The translations under genes were made by a program, and so were the position numbers. This document shows, one piece after another, positions 9,600-17,883 of a DNA stretch of 64,000 bases (position 1 is its first letter; each line of letters opens with the position of its first letter). The notes beneath the pieces are model-generated. The model did not search any database and was not told the DNA's origin. It saw nothing but the letters and a program-made list of their open reading frames with translations. Source of the stretch: Comamonadaceae bacterium (GTDB lineage Bacteria > Pseudomonadota > Gammaproteobacteria > Burkholderiales > Burkholderiaceae_C); contig CANFCG010000005.1 in NCBI GenBank assembly GCA_947445115.1, forward strand, positions 42,691 through 106,690, read 5' to 3'.

Positions 9600-10226
9600 A
9601 TGAATCCTTCGTTTGTTTACCTCGCCTCCCAAAGCCCGCGCCGCGCAGAACTGCTGGCGCAATTGGGCGTGGCGCATCAATTGCTTTTAGCGGATGAGAC
9701 TGAAGACGCGGAGAGCTTGGAACTGGTTCGCGGTGCAGAAGCACCAGCCACCTATGTTCAGCGCGTGACAAAGCTGAAATTGGGTGCAGCAATAGAGCGC
9801 GCCAAGCACCGCAATCTTTGGACTTCTGCAGACGCTTCCCCCATTTTGTGTGCGGATACCACGGTTGCCATGGGGCGATCGATCTTCGGAAAGCCAGATG
9901 GAATAAGGGCTGCGGGGCAGATGCTGGAGGCGCTTTCTGGCAAAACGCATCGAGTCCTCACCAGCGTGGGCATGGCTTGGTGCTCTGGAACTCGAGTTAA
10001 GACTAGCTTTGCGCTATCCGAGTCGCGGGTGACTTTTGCGAAACTATCCAAAGTCCAGATTGAGTCCTACATCGCAACAGGCGAATCTTTTGGCAAGGCG
10101 GGCAGCTACGGCGTGCAAGGCAAGGCGGCAGCGTTTATTGCCAGCATTTCGGGTAGTTACAGCGGCATCATGGGATTGCCGCTGCATGAGACAGCGGTTT
10201 TGTTAAAAATGGCTAAGTTTTTATGA
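9600..10226 (+). CDS. maf: Maf family nucleotide pyrophosphatase
   Basis: House-cleaning pyrophosphatase that hydrolyses non-canonical or modified nucleoside triphosphates. The N-terminus YLASQSPRRAELL is the Maf substrate-binding motif, with SQSPRR at residues 10-15; CADTTVAMG and GKAGSYGVQGKAA follow. I take ATG 9600 (208 residues); an in-frame GTG at 9591 would add three residues and overlap rlmH. No strong ribosome-binding site favours either. The stop overlaps the deacetylase start as ATGA. Confidence 0.92.
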   Translation: MNPSFVYLASQSPRRAELLAQLGVAHQLLLADETEDAESLELVRGAEAPATYVQRVTKLKLGAAIERAKHRNLWTSADASPILCADTTVAMGRSIFGKPDGIRAAGQMLEALSGKTHRVLTSVGMAWCSGTRVKTSFALSESRVTFAKLSKVQIESYIATGESFGKAGSYGVQGKAAAFIASISGSYSGIMGLPLHETAVLLKMAKFL

Positions 10227-10945
10227 TCCCAATTCTGACGTACCACCAAATTGACCGCATCCCGCCTAAAGTGGGTGCGCAAGGCGTGCGTGCTAAATAT
10301 CGCAGCTTGATTGTCTCCCCTGCTAGTTTTGCACGGCAGATGTGGTTGCTTAAAACACTCGGCTATCGCGGCGTGAACATGAGTGAGGTGATGCAGTATC
10401 TGCGTTGTGAAAAAACCACAGAGAGGCATGGCAAAGTGGTCGGCATTACGTTTGACGATGGCTATCAAAATAATTTAACCCACGCCTTGCCGGTGCTACA
10501 GCGCTATGGTTTTTCATCGACGTGCTATGCAGTCAGCCGTTTGGCGGGGCAAACCAATCGTTGGGATGCCGAGCGCGGCGTGGCCTCAAAGCCCTTGATG
10601 ACTGCGGTTGAGATGTGCGAATGGATTGCAGGTGGACAAGAGGTTGGCTCGCACACGCAGCATCATGTGAACTTGAGTTTGATCGATAGAGGGATCGCTA
10701 AAGACGAAATGACGAAATCAAAAAATGAGCTAGAGGCCATGACTGGCATGGACTGCAGGCATTTTTGCTATCCGTATGGAGAGTATGACTTTGATCACAT
10801 CATGATGGCTCGGACTGCGGGCTACGATAGCGCAACCACGACCGAACACGGGATTGCGGACTCGTCGCATGGCGTGTTTGAACTGCCACGAATCGGCATT
10901 TTGAAGAATACGAATCTCTGGCAATTTTGGCGTGCAATTGCATGA
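10223..10945 (+). CDS. Polysaccharide deacetylase (NodB homology) family protein
   Basis: Probable carbohydrate esterase family 4 deacetylase. The 240-residue product has TFDDGYQNN with the metal and catalytic Asp pair, then GSHTQHHVNLS with the metal-binding histidines, then HFCYPYGEYD. No signal peptide is visible, so it is probably cytosolic, as in the family that acts on lipid-linked glycans. It overlaps Maf upstream and the glycosyltransferase downstream by four bases each. The tight coupling suggests it works with that transferase on a cell-surface glycan; that pairing is my inference. Confidence 0.88.
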   Translation: MIPILTYHQIDRIPPKVGAQGVRAKYRSLIVSPASFARQMWLLKTLGYRGVNMSEVMQYLRCEKTTERHGKVVGITFDDGYQNNLTHALPVLQRYGFSSTCYAVSRLAGQTNRWDAERGVASKPLMTAVEMCEWIAGGQEVGSHTQHHVNLSLIDRGIAKDEMTKSKNELEAMTGMDCRHFCYPYGEYDFDHIMMARTAGYDSATTTEHGIADSSHGVFELPRIGILKNTNLWQFWRAIA

Positions 10946-12129
10946 AACTAGCTGTCTTCAACCGCCACTTCGCACGCCGTGCAGGCGGTGCGGAGAGCTA
11001 TTCGGTCTCGTTAGTGGAGGGTTTGGCCGAGCAGCGCTTGACTGATGGTGCGTTTGAATTCGACATACATGTCTTTGCACAAACGATTGATCATTCGCAC
11101 CCACGGGTGACGTATCACAAAGTCCCGGGTCCGCTACGTCGCCCCCGCTGGATTAATCAGCTTGTTTTTGCAACCTATACATGGTGGAAAACGAAAGCTG
11201 GCTTTGATGTCATCCACTCGCACGAAAACACGTGGCATGGCCAAGTGCAAACGGTGCATGTGCGCCCGATTCGGTACAACCTGTTTCATCCCAATCATCA
11301 GGCGCTAACAGGCTGGCGACTGTGTCTGCGATGGCTCAAAGTGTGTACTAGCCCCCGCCTTGGTTTTTATGTGTGGCTGGAGGCTGCACGAATGCGCCAA
11401 CCTGTTGTGGTGACTGTCTCCGATGAGATGCATCGGCAAACGCTGGCGGCTTATCCCTATTTGGGTGCGCAGTCGGTGCCCATCATCTTGCCAGGTGTGG
11501 GTACGCCAGATGTATCGCTCACGAAGGAGGCGGCACGTACAAAATTAGGTTTGTCATTGCATCAAAAAACCCTCCTCTTTGTTGGTAATGACTATGCTCG
11601 CAAGGGGCTACCGGCCTTGCTTGCAGCGATGCCCGCCCTAGAGGGCAATATCCACCTGCTTTGCGTGGGTGCTGCTTCGCAAAAGCCTAAATTCCAACTC
11701 ATGGCGGCCGAGCTGGGTATTGCCGACCGCGTGCATTTTGTCGGTGCACTTGCAGATGTATCGCTGGCCTACCGCGCAGCTGATATGCTTGTGCATCCGA
11801 CTTTAGAGGATAGCTTTGCTATGGTGGTGTTAGAGGCCATGTCGTATGGTCTGCCCGTAGTGGTGAGTAGTGCACAGTACTGCGGCATCAGTGCATTTTT
11901 ACAAGATGAAGTGGATGCGCTGATTCTAAAAAATCCTCGAGACTCAGTGGCATTGACCTTAGCTATCCATCGCTTAATAAAAGATCCAGGCTTAGGCGTC
12001 CTGTTGCGTGAGTCAGGTTTGCACTTTGCAAGTCGACATCATTATGCTAAAGTTATTGATAAATATAGACTTTTGTTCAATAAAATCATAAATTTAAATG
12101 AAAATAAAAATAGCTACACATCTTCGTAA
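10942..12129 (+). CDS. Glycosyltransferase, GT4-like
   Basis: Predicted cytosolic GT-B fold glycosyltransferase of 395 residues. The N-lobe opens with RHFARRAGGAESYS, similar to GT4 enzymes of lipopolysaccharide and capsule synthesis. The C-lobe has LLFVGNDYARKG and the nucleotide-sugar site HPTLEDSFAMVVLEAMSYG. ATG 10942 overlaps the deacetylase stop by ATGA; a longer frame begins at 10927 inside that gene. The last 60 bases are very A/T-rich, and the 3' end overlaps the next gene by 32 bases. Donor and acceptor are unknown. Confidence 0.87.
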   Translation: MKLAVFNRHFARRAGGAESYSVSLVEGLAEQRLTDGAFEFDIHVFAQTIDHSHPRVTYHKVPGPLRRPRWINQLVFATYTWWKTKAGFDVIHSHENTWHGQVQTVHVRPIRYNLFHPNHQALTGWRLCLRWLKVCTSPRLGFYVWLEAARMRQPVVVTVSDEMHRQTLAAYPYLGAQSVPIILPGVGTPDVSLTKEAARTKLGLSLHQKTLLFVGNDYARKGLPALLAAMPALEGNIHLLCVGAASQKPKFQLMAAELGIADRVHFVGALADVSLAYRAADMLVHPTLEDSFAMVVLEAMSYGLPVVVSSAQYCGISAFLQDEVDALILKNPRDSVALTLAIHRLIKDPGLGVLLRESGLHFASRHHYAKVIDKYRLLFNKIINLNENKNSYTSS

Positions 12130-13255
12130 TTTAGGTATCTCCCGTCGTACTTTGATGCTAAGTGCGACTATTTTTTCGTTGCCTAAAGCTTTTGCACAAA
12201 ATGGAAAAATCGTACTAGGACAATCCGCGCCATTGACCGGGCCTTCAGCCCAATTAGGTATTCAATTCAATTTGGGTGCCCAGCTTTATTTCGATCAACT
12301 CAACAGCAGTGGTGGCGTTGGCGGGCGAAGAGTTGAATTACGAGTGCTGGACGATGGCTATGAGCCAGAACGTACCTCGGTTAATACCAAACAATTTATT
12401 GCCGATGGTGTATTTGCATTGTTTGGCTACATTGGTACGCCGACAAGTGCGGTCGCATTGCCGTTGGCTACGCAGGCCAAGACACCATTTTTTGCTCCCT
12501 TTACTGGCGCGGAGGTCTTGCGCACGCCGGTTAATCGCTATGCCATCCACGTTAGAGCTTCGTATAACGATGAGACGCAGGCAATGGTGCAGCGCTCGCT
12601 CAATATTGGTGCTAAAAAAATTGCCGTGTTCTATCAAAATGATGCTTTTGGTCAGGCGGGTTTAGCCGGCGTGACCAGTGCCTTAACGAAGGATGGACTT
12701 GCACCGGTTGCGGTCGGATTAGTTGAGCGAAATTCGGTGGATGTGGCTGGCGCCGTTAAGGCAATTGTTGCTGCGAAGCCCGATGTTGTTGTGATGGTGA
12801 GCACGTACAAGCCTTGCGCTGCGTTTGTGCGTGCGGCTAGAGTTGCTGGCTATACGGGAACTTTTCAAAGCGTCTCGTTTGTCGGTACGTCGGCACTATC
12901 TGCCGAGTTGGGTAAGGAGGCCATGGGCGTTATCGTGAGCCAAGTGATGCCTTACCCCTACACGATTGCTACACCGATTTCAGCGGAATATCTAGGTTTA
13001 GTGCGAGCCGCCAATAAACCAGAGATATTCCCCAACTACAGCAGTATGGAGGGTTTTGTTGCGGCAAAAGTTTTTCATGAGGCGCTCAAAAAACCTGGTG
13101 CGGGCTCAAGCCGAGAAGCCTTTATTGAAGCAGTCGAGTCCATTCGGTCGCACAATTTGGGGGGCTTCTATGTAGATTTTGGAAAATCTAAACACGTGGC
13201 CTCCAAATTTGTTGAGCTCACCCTGCTCGCTGCAGATGGAAAAGTGCTGCGCTAG
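12098..13255 (+). CDS. Periplasmic solute-binding protein, branched-chain amino acid ABC type
   Basis: Predicted periplasmic receptor of the LivJ/Peripla_BP_6 class, 385 residues. The N-terminus has a twin-arginine-like SRRTLMLS stretch and a hydrophobic core ending AFAQ, where a signal peptidase could cut. The mature protein begins with [17 protein letters not shown], typical of this class. No permease or ATPase gene is near, so it is an orphan receptor in this window. The start lies within the glycosyltransferase gene and lacks a good ribosome-binding site. Its stop codon overlaps the fabI stop codon in the four bases CTAG. Confidence 0.9.
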   Translation: MKIKIATHLRNLGISRRTLMLSATIFSLPKAFAQNGKIVLGQSAPLTGPSAQLGIQFNLGAQLYFDQLNSSGGVGGRRVELRVLDDGYEPERTSVNTKQFIADGVFALFGYIGTPTSAVALPLATQAKTPFFAPFTGAEVLRTPVNRYAIHVRASYNDETQAMVQRSLNIGAKKIAVFYQNDAFGQAGLAGVTSALTKDGLAPVAVGLVERNSVDVAGAVKAIVAAKPDVVVMVSTYKPCAAFVRAARVAGYTGTFQSVSFVGTSALSAELGKEAMGVIVSQVMPYPYTIATPISAEYLGLVRAANKPEIFPNYSSMEGFVAAKVFHEALKKPGAGSSREAFIEAVESIRSHNLGGFYVDFGKSKHVASKFVELTLLAADGKVLR

Positions 13256-14046
13256 TCGGCAATCCCACCCACAACGTTGCTAAAGCCGCCGTCCACGTAG
13301 GTGATTTCGGCGCTGACGCCTGCGGCCAAGTCGGACAGTAAAAACGCAGCAACATTGCCCACGTCTTCAATCGTGACGTTGCGGCGAATGGGCGAGGTTG
13401 CGGCTACTACGCTCAAAATCTTGCCAAAGCCTTTGATGCCGCTGGCCGCCAATGTTTTGATGGGGCCTGCGCTAATGCCGTTCACGCGCATGGCTTTGGG
13501 ACCTAGTGATTCAGCCAAGTAACGAACCGAGGCTTCCAGCGAAGCCTTCGCTAGGCCCATGGTGTTGTAGTTCGGCACCACGCGTTCAGCTCCCAAATAG
13601 GTGAGCGTTAGTAACGCAGATTTAGGATTTAAATATGGCAACGCCGCCTTCGCCATGCCGGGGAAGCTGTAGGCGCTGATGTCATGCGCAATTTTGAATC
13701 CTTCGCGTGAGAGGCCTTCTAAAAAATCGCCAGAAATGGATTCTCGTGTAGCAAAGCCAATGGCGTGAACAAATCCATCAAATGTTGGCCATACCTTGGA
13801 AAGGTCTGTAAACATCGCGTCGATTTGCTCGTCGCTACCGACATCGCAATCAAAAATCAGTTTGGAGTCAAAATCTGCGGCAAACTCGGTGATGCGATCT
13901 TTGAAGCGCTCGCCGACGTAGCTAAAAGCGAGCTCGGCGCCTTGTGCGTGGCAAGCTTTAGCAATGCCGTAAGCAATCGAGCGATTGGAGAGTACGCCTG
14001 TAATGAGTAATTTTTTGCCTGTTAGAAAGCCAGTATTTGAACCCAT
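13252..14046 (-). CDS. fabI: Enoyl-[acyl-carrier-protein] reductase (NADH)
   Basis: Reduces trans-2-enoyl-ACP in the last step of each fatty-acid elongation cycle. The 264-residue protein matches Escherichia coli FabI length and carries its catalytic residues: Tyr150 in TYLGAERV, Tyr160 and Lys167 in [11 protein letters not shown] at 14046 gives the expected start [17 protein letters not shown]; an upstream extension to 14136 has no family support. The gene shares CTAG with the convergent binding-protein gene at its 3' end. Its start codon overlaps the start codon of the divergent MFS gene at its 5' end. Its promoter and ribosome-binding site must therefore lie inside that gene. Confidence 0.96.
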   Translation of the reverse strand: MGSNTGFLTGKKLLITGVLSNRSIAYGIAKACHAQGAELAFSYVGERFKDRITEFAADFDSKLIFDCDVGSDEQIDAMFTDLSKVWPTFDGFVHAIGFATRESISGDFLEGLSREGFKIAHDISAYSFPGMAKAALPYLNPKSALLTLTYLGAERVVPNYNTMGLAKASLEASVRYLAESLGPKAMRVNGISAGPIKTLAASGIKGFGKILSVVAATSPIRRNVTIEDVGNVAAFLLSDLAAGVSAEITYVDGGFSNVVGGIAD

Positions 14047-15634
14047 GATGAACCTATTTGAAAAAGTAAAAAAGCGATTCTCGCACGGCACAACTGATCT
14101 GCAAAAGAAGTGGCAGTGGTCGTATCTGCCGCCCATGATGATTTATTTTGCATCGGGCATTCAGGGCTTTTCCAGCATTGCAGACATTTTCTTTGTCAAA
14201 GAGCACTTGAATTTATCAGCCGAATTTTTGGCAGGTCTTGCGTTTTGGGGCGCCATGCCCTACGTCATCAAAATGCCGATTGGGCATGTGGTCGATTTAC
14301 TGTGGCGCTATAAAAGTTGGTTGGTGTACGCGGGCGGCGCATTGATGGCGGTGAGTTACACCATTTTTGCGGGCTTGATTGGCAATCTTGCGGCCATGAA
14401 TGCCTATGCCAGCACGCAAACGTGGTTTGTGGTTGCGACTCTTTTGCTGCCCATGGGCTTTGTGCTGCAAGATGTGGTGGCCGACGCCATGACGGTGGAG
14501 GTCGTTCCTACGAAGGACGCTCTCGGTCAGCCTATATCTGAGATGGCTTTGTACGCCATGCACACGACGATGCAAACACTGGGGCGCATCGCCGTGATGA
14601 GCGGTGCGCTGCTGATTGCGCTGATCAATGTGTGGTTGTTTGCAGGCGCGGACAAGCTCTCGCAGCTAGAGAAATCCACGCTTTATTTGCGTGTGTACCA
14701 AGGCTCGCTGGCGATTCCACTCATCTCAGTACTCGGTATTTGGCTTTGGCACTGGATGCAAAAGGGGGCTCAGGCGGAAATCCAAAGCGCCCCAGCCACA
14801 AAGCCGAACGTCACGCTCTTAGTGGGCAGTGCTATCTTCATCGCGTTCACGGTCGGTATGGGTTTATCGCCGTGGCGCTATGCGCAGGAACTGGTGTTTG
14901 TAGGCTCGCTGGCGATTTTGGTTTTCTTAATTCGGAGCTTGACGATTGAGTTGCCACTTGAGGCCAAGCAAACACTCTGGGCAACCGCGATCGTTATTTT
15001 TATGTTCCGCGCGGTGCCAAGCGCTGGTGAAGGCGTGACATGGTGGGCGATTGATGTGCTGGGTTACGACCAGCACTTTCAAGCCGTGCTGTCATTCATC
15101 AGTTACGCGCTCACACTCGTGGGCTTGTTTGCACTTCGAGGCTGGGCGGCTAATCGCTCCGTAGCCTCAACGATCGTATGGCTCAGCGTTGCTCAGTTCA
15201 TCATTGCGCTACCCAATATCGGCATGAGTATGGGATTGCATGAATGGACGTCTCGGCTGACGGGCGGCGTGATTGATGCTAGATTTATCGGCATCGCCGA
15301 CACAGCGTTAGAGTCACCCCTTGCGCAAATCGCCATGATTCCGATGTTGGCGTGGATTGCACAAACTGCACCGGCGCATCTCAAAGCCACGTATTTCGCG
15401 GTGATGGCATCCTTTACCAATCTGGCGCTGTCGGCGGCGCAGCTTGGGACGAAGTACTTGAATCAAGTCTTTGTACTTGCTAGAGAGGTGAAAGATCCCG
15501 TTACGCAAGCCACAGTAGTCGTGGCCAATTACACCGCTCTCACACAGACCCTCATTTGGGTGGCTAGTTTAGGCTTGGTGATACCACTGGCCACAATTGC
15601 TTTTGTGCGACTAAAAGGACTGCGTAGCGTATAA
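14045..15634 (+). CDS. MFS transporter, possibly BT1/folate-biopterin-like
   Basis: Inner-membrane carrier of about 529 residues with some twelve hydrophobic helices. The early segment [20 protein letters not shown] and the block [14 protein letters not shown] resemble the BT1/FBT branch, in which an Asp/Glu pair in helix 5 is conserved. That family includes folate and biopterin carriers, but the substrate here cannot be read. ATG 14045 or 14048 is the only start that keeps the charged N-terminal lead; a frame from 13985 lies inside fabI. No ribosome-binding site is visible. The stop codon overlaps the TATAAT of the next operon's promoter. Confidence 0.75.
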   Translation: MMNLFEKVKKRFSHGTTDLQKKWQWSYLPPMMIYFASGIQGFSSIADIFFVKEHLNLSAEFLAGLAFWGAMPYVIKMPIGHVVDLLWRYKSWLVYAGGALMAVSYTIFAGLIGNLAAMNAYASTQTWFVVATLLLPMGFVLQDVVADAMTVEVVPTKDALGQPISEMALYAMHTTMQTLGRIAVMSGALLIALINVWLFAGADKLSQLEKSTLYLRVYQGSLAIPLISVLGIWLWHWMQKGAQAEIQSAPATKPNVTLLVGSAIFIAFTVGMGLSPWRYAQELVFVGSLAILVFLIRSLTIELPLEAKQTLWATAIVIFMFRAVPSAGEGVTWWAIDVLGYDQHFQAVLSFISYALTLVGLFALRGWAANRSVASTIVWLSVAQFIIALPNIGMSMGLHEWTSRLTGGVIDARFIGIADTALESPLAQIAMIPMLAWIAQTAPAHLKATYFAVMASFTNLALSAAQLGTKYLNQVFVLAREVKDPVTQATVVVANYTALTQTLIWVASLGLVIPLATIAFVRLKGLRSV

Positions 15635-15635
15635 T
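15630..15635 (+). promoter_or_regulatory. -10 box of the rimP operon promoter
   Basis: A perfect TATAAT overlaps the stop codon of the MFS gene and lies 66 bases before rimP. No good -35 hexamer is seen at 16-18 bases. A transcript from here would begin near 15642 and run through the terminator-like hairpin before rimP. Confidence 0.55.
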
Positions 15636-15662
15636 CTGGCGCATCAACCAATAAGGCATGCA

Positions 15663-15688
15663 GGGCGGATACCAACCGCCCTTTTTTT
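15663..15688 (+). terminator. Intrinsic terminator / attenuator in the rimP leader
   Basis: GGGCGG pairs with CCGCCC across a seven-base loop and is followed directly by seven T. The hairpin lies between the TATAAT at 15630 and the rimP start at 15701. It may end transcripts of the MFS gene and also act as an attenuator for the operon. A rimP leader attenuator has been described in gammaproteobacteria; the match in position is inference. Confidence 0.75.
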
Positions 15689-15700
15689 CGTTCATTTTTT

Positions 15701-16282
15701 ATGCAAACCATCATCGAGCAAACCGTTAAAGGATTAGGCCTAGACCTCGTCGAAATCACGCGCTCGGCTGGCGGTTTACTTCGGGTCACGATTGAATTGC
15801 CGCATGAAACGGGTAGCGCAGAGCAGTATGTGCAGGTTGAAGATTGTGAGCGCGTGACTAGGCAACTTCAGTATGTTCTGGAAGTTGAAGGTGTGGATTA
15901 TTCGCGCCTAGAAGTGTCTAGCCCTGGGATTGATCGCTTACTTCGGCATGAAATAGATTTGGCTCGGTTTGTGGGCGAGGTGATTGATATCACATTGAAG
16001 ATGCCGATTGGACAAGCTGGGCAGGTGTCTGAACAAGGGATTACAGTGAGCCGCAGGAAATTTCGTGGCACGCTTGAGAAGACGGATCTGAGCGCTGGCG
16101 CGAATCAACAGGCGCAATGGCAAATTGTCTGGCGTGATGAGCCAAAGCCATTGAAGCCAGGCGCCAAAGTGAGTCAGAAAAAAATTGATGCCGCAGCGCA
16201 AAACGCGCTGGGATTTGAGTGGTCCGAGATTCGTGAGGCGCGCTTAGCGCCAATCGTTAATTTCAAGGGCCGTGGAATTTAA
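15701..16282 (+). CDS. rimP: Ribosome maturation factor RimP
   Basis: Assists early 30S subunit assembly. The 193-residue product is longer than the ~150 of E. coli RimP. The typical blocks are present: [24 protein letters not shown] and [15 protein letters not shown]. An insertion around residues 105-150 accounts for much of the extra length. Burkholderiales RimP proteins are often long in this way. First gene of the rimP-nusA-infB cluster, read from the leader with the terminator-like hairpin. Confidence 0.95.
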   Translation: MQTIIEQTVKGLGLDLVEITRSAGGLLRVTIELPHETGSAEQYVQVEDCERVTRQLQYVLEVEGVDYSRLEVSSPGIDRLLRHEIDLARFVGEVIDITLKMPIGQAGQVSEQGITVSRRKFRGTLEKTDLSAGANQQAQWQIVWRDEPKPLKPGAKVSQKKIDAAAQNALGFEWSEIREARLAPIVNFKGRGI

Positions 16283-16301
16283 CTTTATCGGAAGGGTAGT
16301 C

Positions 16302-17867
16302 ATGGAAGCAGTCGTTAAAAAGCCTGTGAAGCGTGTGTCGAAGAAAAAAGCAGCGGAAGTTGCCGAGGCCGCAAAGCCTTCGCATAACCGCGAAATGTTG
16401 ATGCTTGTCGATGCCATTTCTCGTGAAAAAAATGTAGAGGCCGACATTGTGTACGGAGCGGTTGAGGCTGCCTTAGCGCAAGCGACAGCAAAATTTTATG
16501 AAGGCGAAGTCGATATCCGCGTTCAAATCGACCGTGATACGGGTAACTATGACACTTTCCGTCGCTGGCTGGTGGTGCCCGATAGTGCTGGTTTGCAAAA
16601 CCCAGATGCTGAAGAGCTGTTATCTGAAGCGCAAGAGCAATTGGCGGACCTAGAAGAAGGCGACTACATCGAAAAGCCGATTGAGTCTTTGCCGATTGGA
16701 CGCATTGGCGCTATGACGGCCAAACAGGTGATTTTGCAAAAAATCCGTGATGCCGAGCGCGAAATGGTGCTGGCTGACTTTATGGCTCGCGGCGAAAAGA
16801 TTTTGGTCGGTACGGTCAAGCGTTTGGATAAAGGCGACATTATTGTGGAGAGTGGCCGTGTTGAGGGACGCCTGCGCCGTAATGAGCTGATTCCTAAAGA
16901 GAATTTGCGTTCAGGGGACCGTGTTCGCGCCATGATTATGAGGGTGGATACAACCTTGCGCGGTGCGCAAATCTTGCTGTCGCGTACCAGCCCTGAGTTC
17001 ATGATGGAGCTCTTCAAAAACGAAGTGCCTGAAATCGAGCAGGGATTGCTAGAGATTAAATCTTGTGCCCGCGATCCAGGCTCACGCGCCAAAATTGCCG
17101 TGCATACCGATGACAAGCGTATTGACCCGATTGGGACGTGCGTCGGCGTTCGCGGTAGCCGTGTGACTGCGGTCACAACCGAGCTGGCTGGCGAGCGCGT
17201 GGACATTGTGTTGTGGAGTGAAGACCCGGCCCAGTTTGTGATTGGTGCCTTGGCGCCTGCTAATGTGTCATCCATCGTGGTGGACGAAGAGCGTCACGCC
17301 ATGGATGTGGTGGTAGATGAGGAAAACTTGGCAATCGCCATTGGGCGCGGTGGTCAAAACGTGCGTTTGGCGGCGGAACTCACGGGCTGGCGCATCAACA
17401 TTATGGACGCAGCGGAGTCGGCGCAAAAACAAGCCGATGAACTTTCTGTGACCCGTAAGCTGTTTATGGAAAAACTCGACGTTGACCAAGAGGTTGCGGA
17501 CATTTTGATTGCCGAAGGCTTCAACACCTTGGAGGAAGTGGCCTATGTCCCCATCCAAGAGATGCTAGAGATCGAAAGCTTTGACGAAGACACCGTGGCT
17601 GAGCTGCGTACCCGTGCCAAAGATGCGCTGCTTACGCTTGAAATTTCAAACGAAGAAGGTGTGGAGGAAGCGTCGCAAGATTTGCTCGATTTAGAGGGCA
17701 TGAGCCTCGCCTTAGTGGGTAAGTTGTCGGAAGGCAATGTTCACACCCGTGACGATTTGGCTGACCTGGCCGTGGATGAGTTGCAAGAATTGACTGGACT
17801 CGATGAGGATGCCGCGAAGGCAATGATTATTAAAGCGCGTGAACATTGGTTCACGGCCCAAACATGA
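16302..17867 (+). CDS. nusA: Transcription termination/antitermination factor NusA
   Basis: Binds RNA polymerase and nascent RNA and modulates pausing, termination and antitermination. The order is an N-terminal polymerase-binding domain, S1 domain ([18 protein letters not shown]), two KH domains (VGVRGSRV and [12 protein letters not shown]) and two helical acidic repeats. The start at 16302 has GGAAGGG a few bases upstream. It gives 521 residues with about 29 basic residues ahead of the usual [10 protein letters not shown] start. A longer frame to 16272 overlaps rimP and is not needed. Confidence 0.97.
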   Translation: MEAVVKKPVKRVSKKKAAEVAEAAKPSHNREMLMLVDAISREKNVEADIVYGAVEAALAQATAKFYEGEVDIRVQIDRDTGNYDTFRRWLVVPDSAGLQNPDAEELLSEAQEQLADLEEGDYIEKPIESLPIGRIGAMTAKQVILQKIRDAEREMVLADFMARGEKILVGTVKRLDKGDIIVESGRVEGRLRRNELIPKENLRSGDRVRAMIMRVDTTLRGAQILLSRTSPEFMMELFKNEVPEIEQGLLEIKSCARDPGSRAKIAVHTDDKRIDPIGTCVGVRGSRVTAVTTELAGERVDIVLWSEDPAQFVIGALAPANVSSIVVDEERHAMDVVVDEENLAIAIGRGGQNVRLAAELTGWRINIMDAAESAQKQADELSVTRKLFMEKLDVDQEVADILIAEGFNTLEEVAYVPIQEMLEIESFDEDTVAELRTRAKDALLTLEISNEEGVEEASQDLLDLEGMSLALVGKLSEGNVHTRDDLADLAVDELQELTGLDEDAAKAMIIKAREHWFTAQT

Positions 17868-17883
17868 TGGAGACCCAGAAAAT

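Noticed and set aside
15658..15729. Leader-peptide frame before rimP (MQGGYQPPFF...)
   Set aside because: No proper ribosome-binding spacing and no run of regulatory codons; kept only as a remark on the attenuator finding.
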